Source: Eonycteris spelaea (lineage: Eukaryota; Chordata; Mammalia; Chiroptera; Pteropodidae). Taken from it: a DNA stretch of 64,000 bases. The notes under the pieces were generated by a model, which did not search any database, was not told the origin of the DNA, and worked only from the letters and a program-made list of their open reading frames with translations. Location of the stretch: positions 13,679,501 through 13,743,500 of the forward strand of contig PUFA01000003.1 in the NCBI GenBank assembly GCA_003508835.1, read 5' to 3'. This document shows positions 57,881 through 64,000 of this stretch, piece after piece. Both the position numbers and the translations under genes were made by a program. The first letter of the stretch is position 1; every line of letters starts with the position of its first letter.

Positions 57881-58261
57881 TTCATCTTACTTTCTGTCAC
57901 CTATGGATATGTTCATGCTATTTTCTGTTCTTATACTGCTTGATTTTCATAAATTTTACTTCTTGACACCAACAGAACATATTTAATCTAAAGCTCTCAT
58001 TGTGCTTCTGGAATATGTTAAGGGAATGCCTGGTCCCAGAATGGAAGCACAGACTGGCTTCCCCTAATCCTATAAGTACATGTCTTCATATTTCATATAT
58101 CTTATTATTATTTGTTCACTGGATGAAGAATTAAATAGCCTAAGAAAAGAAAAGCTAAGATAGAAAATAGCAAGTCAACTAAAGCTGAAAAATAAGATAT
58201 ACAGTCCTCAGCATAAAAAAAGTTACCTGTGGCCCAACATTACCCAGGAAATGCATTATGT

Positions 58262-58370
58262 AATCATTCATTCATTCAAACAAATAGATATTGAGTTCCT
58301 ACTTCCTACCATTTTCTATTACTAAGTGACTAACATACATGAATTTTCATTGTTGAAAGTGACATTCTAA
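58262..58370 (-). mobile_element. L2 LINE 3' terminus, antisense
   Basis: ATTCATTCATTCAAACAAATAGATATTGAGTTCCTACTTCC matches the antisense L2 end ('tgaatgaacaaatatttattgagtgcctactatg'). Confidence 0.6.
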
Positions 58371-59444
58371 GACAATTTGTCTGTGAACAAAATTTTCCAC
58401 TTTGTGAAAACGAAGCTTTGTTACATAAAAATACAAGCTACACTCCAGATCTCATTTAAGCTGTATGACCTGCTGAATTTGCCTCTAAAATAACAGTAGT
58501 TATGCAGATAAACTCTTTATATATTGTCAACTCTTAGGTTAAGATTATCCTCAGAATGTCAAAGACTTGTGTATGGTAACTGGTCTTACATATAATCTAA
58601 TCCATATCTATTTGTTTCCTGTAAATTCCTTTTCTAAGTCTCTAGGTAGAGAAAAAATGACCCTTCTTTAAATATAAATAACAAATACCACTTGCAGCTC
58701 TTCTTTGAAGAATTAAAATTGATTTTCTCCTTCTGGATGAGAGATGATCTGGCTTGGGTGAGCACCCAGTGGCTTCAATCACAAATAACGCTACAAAATT
58801 TGCTCTGAAGAAAACAAAATGTGGCTGTGGCTGAGATATTTTTCAAACATTTAACAAAGTTTAAGCCACAAAAGCATACAACTTTCTGAGAAACAAAAAT
58901 TGTGTTGGAAGAGTTTCTCTTGTGGATCCAACAAAGTTCTTCCAGTCTTTTTGTTTTGACTCTGCAAAAGGTGAGAAAGCCCTAGGAAACTTCAGAACAT
59001 CGGAAGCCAACATTTAATGTGGTGACTGACATCTAGGGTGAAGAAAATCTAGCTTAATGTTAGCAGGATGACTCATCTGGAGGAAATGCATTTCTTCTGT
59101 TCTCACTAGCTTTAGGTGTCTGGGGCTGAGCATCCCTGTGTCTCAGGAATAAAGTTGCCAAGGGAAACGAGACATGTTGTCAAAGAACCATCTTGGTCCA
59201 GTGACCTTAGTTTTGTAAAGGCTCTTTTGAAATGGACTTAGAAATAGAGTTGCTATTCCATTGAAGGAGAGTGACTGCCCAAGAGACATCCGGGATCAAT
59301 AACACTCCTCAGATTATCAATTTTATGTTTCTTCCTTCTATCTCACAGAGTTCCAAAACTCTCTAATTACATTTGGAGTTCAGAACTGCAATATATTTAA
59401 CATTTGGGCACCTGATGAATACTTCTAATCTTCTAATTCTCTTT
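58371..59444. other. Repeat-poor sequence, possibly regulatory
   Basis: No gene or repeat recognised. Within 58980-59240 composition is more balanced, with an AP-1-like ATGACTCA (59068-59075) near ATGCATTTC. A regulatory role is only a possibility. Confidence 0.3.
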
Positions 59445-59487
59445 TTTCCTTTTTCTTTTTCTTTTTTCTTTCTTTTTTTTTTTTTTG
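59445..59487 (+). repeat. Polypyrimidine (CTTTTT)n tract
   Basis: About 43 bases of C/T only, ending in a run of 14 T. It could be an old A-tail on the minus strand, but no retroposed body is recognised. Confidence 0.85.
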
Positions 59488-59964
59488 TAAATTTTACTAC
59501 CTGAATTCCATAATAACAGGCAAGTGAAGGGGAATAGTGTTTACGATGTTACGTAAAAAGTGCGACCACACATTGTGCTTTGCTGCAGTGCCTTATATTT
59601 GAGAAGGTTTTATTACTCAGTACAAATACCTTTTAATTGTTCCCTGAACAAAGACATCCCGATCAAGCTCTGTCTGGGTGTGCCCTGTTGTAGTTTAAAG
59701 TATTAATTCCTGGCAAACAGTGCACCCACCTGGCACCACAGAAAAATGCATAACAATGAGCATGCATTAGGCCTCAGAGTCATGAGGTGCACTTGCTACC
59801 TGGACATGGCATTTTTGTCAGTGCATGGTCTGTGGATGACAAATGGTGTCTCTCTCTACCAGACCATGAAGCAAAGGTATTTAAATATCCCTAAGTGTCC
59901 TCTTTCTCTTTCTTATCCTCTTTGTATTTGTCTCTTTTAATATTAAAAAAATGCTTTAGAGATC
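59488..59964. other. Unrecognised sequence
   Basis: The frame at 59746-59940 matches nothing known. Confidence 0.4.
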
Positions 59965-60055
59965 ATTATACTCAATTGCTTCATTTTACAGATTATAAAA
60001 TTGGGGCTCAGAAGTCTAAGTGGTAAGAGAGAGCCAGAATTGGAAATCAAGACAT
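59965..60055 (-). mobile_element. MIR SINE fragment, antisense
   Basis: CTTCATTTTACAGATTATAAAATTGGGGCTCAGAAG and GAGCCAGAATTGGAAATC follow the antisense MIR core. Confidence 0.65.
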
Positions 60056-60527
60056 AAAAAGCTTTGATCCACAAATATTGAAGGGTGGTCAGAACAACTC
60101 TTGGGCTCTGTTAGAACCAATAACATTTTGATGAAAAACTCATTCAGTTTATCTTATATCAGACACTACAGGAATGTAACAGGTCACAGGAAGAAAAGAA
60201 AGAGCCACCTCCACAGATAGAGGAAAAGGAGTATTTTTTAATCTTCAAATTAGATAATATTATTTTCAATGGACTTTCCCCCCACAAAAGTTGTTAACAT
60301 ATTACACATCTAAAGGACCCCTTTATATCCTTAGTGACTATAAATATTAGAGACATTAAAATAAATTTGTCTTTTTAAAAATAAAGTTCTCTTGAATAAC
60401 ATTTTCATTGCAATACAGAATTCTCCTGTGTATGTCCTTATACTATAGATTGATTGACTCTGCAACATTCATCAAACTTTACCTCTCATTTGATAAGAAT
60501 TTTTACACTAGTTAGGTTTTATTTTTT
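60056..60527. other. Unrecognised AT-rich sequence
   Basis: Nothing recognised. Confidence 0.4.
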
Positions 60528-60600
60528 GACACACATGCACACATATGTATGTGTGTATGTATACATACTCACATACACACACATGCACACACGCATACGC
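60528..60600 (+). repeat. CA/TG-rich alternating purine-pyrimidine tract with a 30-bp palindrome
   Basis: ACACATGCACACATATGTATGTG-type alternation for about 70 bases. Arms 60547-60561 and 60562-60576 are reverse complements with one mismatch and no loop. The plus frame at 60454-60702 runs through it and is spurious. Confidence 0.9.
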
Positions 60601-62689
60601 AGAGTCAGGAATAATAAGCAAACTGAAACTGTAAGCCATGTAAAGAGGGGAACAGAGTCAGGGACATCAACATGGTTTTCTATTATTCAGAGGACAATCT
60701 GAACATTCATTCATTTTGGTTATACCAGTAAGTGATGCTGCTACAGCTGAAAGTCATATCATTCCATTTCCACAAAGTTGCCAATGCAAGTGATGTCAAT
60801 AAGTTTAAATAAAAATTACAAGAAGGAAAAAGGGGGCAAGTTTTTAGTATTTTATAAAATAAAATTTTAAGACCTATCGGGAAGTGGTATAAGTATGATA
60901 TAGTCTGCTCTATTTGCCTACAATGCTTATCCTTTCCTTGAGGTCTTATCCCTATGCTGTTTCTATTTTAATTTAGGTTCTCTAATATCCCTCAAAATAA
61001 CCTTTTAACCAAAGATATGTTAATTTTTATTATTAACTGTCCTCTTTTTTAATCAGTATGTATAGGACAGTGCCAAAAATACTTACTAGTTGACATTCCC
61101 AGTGGATTTTAATTTTGTAACAGATCTTTATGATTACATGGGTTAGAGATTGGATTCTTTTATCATGTTCTGTTCGTTATTTTTGTTTTTTGTAGCGATA
61201 CTGTGTTAAAAGTCCACATCTTGTGCCAGCCTACCATAGGGTCATACCCACTATGGGCATTCAAGAAACTCTCTGGATACCAATAAAGATTAGGTTAATA
61301 GGCATAAAGCTACTGAAAAGGTCAATCTTTATTCATCACATATTTTGTCTGATTTCTTTATTTGGTAGATGTTCAAAAATAAAATGATAAACAACAAAAA
61401 AAGCCAGGGAAGGAAAAGCTTTCTTAATATTTTCAACTTTTTTCAAAAATAAGTTGTTTTGCTTCACTGTAGTTTGAAAATATGTCATTCTGTGAGATTG
61501 ATCCAATACTAGGATAAAGAATATGTTCTGAAAATCTCTTTTAGAAAGATTTATAATATTAACCTCAGGCTATTTTAAGTCCCGTCGATCTTTATGAAAA
61601 CAGCCAAGAGATCCATTTGTTTTCTTAACAGTAGAAAGTCTCTGTTACCTTTTGTCAACCATAATTGAACAAATGACTTTGGGTCAAAGTGATTCAGTTG
61701 TGAAGTGCCTAGGGTCCTGCAAGCCCCCTAGAATACAGACTGAAAAAGCAGTCACTTGGGACCTGAGTTGTCCACTGCAGCCAGAGGCTAAGTAGTCCTA
61801 CTCAATTTTTCTGGGACTAAAACCATTGTAGACTATCCTAAACTCAGGATTAATAGAAATTAGAGCAGTGGCTACTTGTGGGCATGTGCCAGCATGCTTG
61901 AATGTTCTATCAAACTACTCAGTCTTGTTTTTCATTATTATTTTCCTTCTACACAACCAATTATGTGATAATGTTATTGAAAAACTCAGTTTCTTTATTA
62001 TTCTTTATTCTCCTAAAGCTGCCAGAGATCTGTTGAAGGCATTGAACTAGAATAACACCCTGCTTAGCTAACAGAAAGTTAGAATGTATTACCTATTACC
62101 CCAACTTGTTCAAATCCAAATCGTCTGTGCCATCACTATTGCCAAAATAACTTTTTCTGCCAAGCCTTAACCACCCATCAGTGTATCCTTATTTCCTTAA
62201 ACAAGTACAGCGAGCTTTAAAAAATCATTAATGAGCCACATTTATGCAATGGCAACCTGCTTATTCCTGACTTTTTTTTCTAAATCCTAGCCCTCTTAAT
62301 CACCTCACCACTACCACCATTCCTCTTCACACAGACACATACACAGTATGCATGTCCACATACACGTCCCATGCTGGTTCCCCTACAGCAATCTAGTCAA
62401 TTCAAGATTCATTATCAATCTGTGGTTTTTGTTTGTTTTTCCCTGCCTAGATGCTATCTTCATTTGACCTTTGCTGCTAAGGGTCTGTATGAATTGGTAC
62501 CAAGCCTACCTAACATATGCCAACAATGAAATTATTTTCTCAAGATATGATCAGTTTACTCATGTGTTTATAGCACTGTATATTAATTAGTACCTGACTT
62601 CAGGAAGTTTACAATCTGGTTTTGGCATTTGTCTTTGGGTGCCCTTGAGTATATTTTCTTTTGAAAATGTTACATCTAGATGTGTTGTG
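60601..62689. other. Unrecognised sequence
   Basis: About 2 kb without a supported gene or named repeat. A CA-rich patch lies at about 62330-62366. Confidence 0.4.
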
Positions 62690-62785
62690 CATTTTTGATT
62701 GTTGGCTCCCAGAAGACAAGGAATTTGCCTATTTATCTTGCTCGGCATAGAATCATGCACATATCAGTACTTAGCAAGTCTTTTC
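62690..62785 (+). mobile_element. L2 LINE 3' terminus, diverged
   Basis: GGCTCCCAGAAGACAAGGAATTTG, ATCTTGCTCGGCATAGAATCATGCACATATCAGTACTTAGCAAG resemble the L2 end ('gctccatgagggcagggactt ... cctagaacagtgcctggcacatagtaggcgctcaa'). Confidence 0.45.
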
Positions 62786-63039
62786 TCCTGCTACTACTGA
62801 TGATGATTAATAGTGTTCTTCTCAAGCATTCTCCAAACCCTTACAAAATGCATTAATTATTTCCACATGCACTCAGAGAGGAAAGAAAGTATCATTATTG
62901 ATATGTAAAGGGTGAGAAAAATGAAAGTACTGTGTATTTAGATGAACTATCCAAAACTTTATAATAAATCAACAAAATCAAAGAAAAATAATTTAGCTAT
63001 CTTTTCTTTCAGTTTCTAAGATTTCCTATCCAACTCTAT

Positions 63040-63790
63040 TCAATTTAAAATTTTAATGTCTTTATGCCTAGTATTTTGCTAGGTGCTGCGGGAAGAATGA
63101 GAAAATATAGTTTGGTCTCCTACCTTAAGAAAGTAAGAAGAAACAGCTTAGTATCAATTAGATGGTAATTTACTTCAATTTAGATTGGGAGTTAGGCAAT
63201 ACTTCTATGTAAAATCTATAGTGCTAGGATATGAGGGATGCAACTAGAGATAAAATATTTTTTACTTGTAGGTACTCAAAATGTGGCAAAAATAGTGAGA
63301 AAACAAATATTTTTCAGTTTGTGAAAGAAAGGTCTTATTTAAATATTAAAGAGGGTGCATTGAAGGTAAGTTAGTTCTCTATAGTAGGAGACAAATCTGA
63401 AATAGCTTTGGATAGAAGATGGCAGTTGTGGACTTTGAAATGCATTATTCTGTCAACAGACTGCAGAATAGATTGGAAAAGGAAGAAAAGCCATTGGAGC
63501 AGGGGTATCAAGTCTAGAGTGGAAAGACATGTTAAGAAGCTATTACAGGGTCCATGTGACAATGATGAGGGCCTAAGTTACAGGGGTAGTAATGGGATAA
63601 GAGAAAATAGAATAAATTAGACAAATAATTTAGAGGTAGATTTAGACAGACAATGTGAAGAGAAAGGGTAAGGAGAACAAAAGTCCTCAAAAATTTCCTA
63701 TAGACAATAATTAATTGCCATGTTAATTGTGCTATGTAAGGTCACGAAGAAGGTAGAGTTGTTGGAAAGGTCTGGAATAAAATCAGACTT
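63040..63790 (-). mobile_element. L2 LINE, long antisense fragment
   Basis: The left part TATTTTGCTAGGTGCTGCGGGAAG is the antisense terminal segment. AAGAAGCTATTACAGGGTCC, TGACAATGATGAGGGCCTAAGTTACAGGGGTAGTAATGGGA matches the antisense L2 phrase 'aggaggctattgcagtagtccaggcgagagatgatgagggcctgaactagggtagtggcagtgggaa'. The opposed frames at 63371-63562 and 63408-63620 lie within it and are not genes. Confidence 0.75.
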
Positions 63791-64000
63791 AAGCTTGGTT
63801 TTGAATGATGCCTAAGGGTAGATGTGTGGAAATGTGCATGATCTTTCTCAGCATTTCCTTGGCACCACAAGAAAAATTTGTTCTATGTTTTCATTGATCC
63901 ACTGCCTACTTATGACCTGAAGAGGCTTGCCAATTACCTTAAAATTCAACTCAATTTCTTAAAAAGGTATCTAAGGACTTTCATTTCTTGACAACCTGAT
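63791..64000. other. Unrecognised right edge
   Basis: Nothing recognised. It may be the continuation of the L2. Confidence 0.3.

Noticed and set aside
1..64000. CRISPR-like or other organised short-repeat system, or a multi-gene defence or biosynthetic cluster
   Set aside because: The only regularly repeated sequences are microsatellites and two- or three-copy local repeats, and no coding genes are present.

Overview
The window looks like gene-poor nuclear DNA from a placental mammal. It is strongly AT-rich and CpG-poor, the longest open reading frames are only about 60 to 140 codons, and it is full of old mammalian interspersed repeats (MIR, L2, old L1, MLT1-type LTRs, hAT-Charlie DNA transposons) and microsatellites. 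I find no supportable intact protein-coding gene, rRNA, tRNA, CRISPR array or bacterial-type operon. The sequence is probably intergenic or deep intronic. The 3' end of the large L1 (about 49,620-49,835) and a tiny L1 3'-end insertion at 57,273-57,307 resemble L1 tails I associate with laurasiatherian mammals. I see no Alu, B1/B2, BovB/ART2A, carnivore tRNA-Lys or horse ERE SINEs. A bat, perhaps a pteropodid, is therefore possible, but this lineage call is weak and made from memory of repeat families.

Layout. 0-4 kb: two relics of a KRAB zinc-finger mRNA (A-box end joined to B-box) in inverted orientation, a nearby 50-bp direct repeat, and two copies of an old LTR-like repeat. 4-12 kb: a hAT-Charlie element, an MLT1-type LTR, TG/TA microsatellites, another LTR-like repeat, and an unidentified decayed reading frame on the minus strand (10,972-11,337). 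12-22 kb: several L2 and MIR pieces, including an L2 of about 1.4 kb split by a GAAA/GGAA microsatellite, an antisense L1M fragment, and a repeat-free stretch (about 16.64-17.06 kb) that looks like a conserved noncoding element. 22-43 kb: mostly unrecognised AT-rich sequence with a MER5-type hAT, MIR and L2 pieces, a second candidate regulatory stretch (26.86-27.44 kb), and a 118-bp direct duplication (41,679 and 42,521).

43.7-49.8 kb: one nearly full-length but dead L1 on the plus strand, with 5' region, ORF1 remnant interrupted by a 25-base A tract, ORF2 endonuclease, reverse transcriptase and C-terminal remnants, and 3' UTR. 50-64 kb: MIR, L1M and L2 pieces, a third copy of the LTR-like family, a hAT-Charlie element of about 480 bp, a 35-bp L1 insertion flanked by a perfect 12-bp target-site duplication, CA/GT microsatellites with a near-perfect 30-bp palindrome, and a long antisense L2 at the right end.

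Nothing here works together as a genetic system. The most informative structures are the KRAB-derived inverted repeat, the minimal L1 insertion with its target-site duplication, the 118-bp duplication, and the two possible noncoding regulatory stretches. Repeat family names come from recalled consensus sequences, with no database search, and most boundaries are good only to a few tens of bases.
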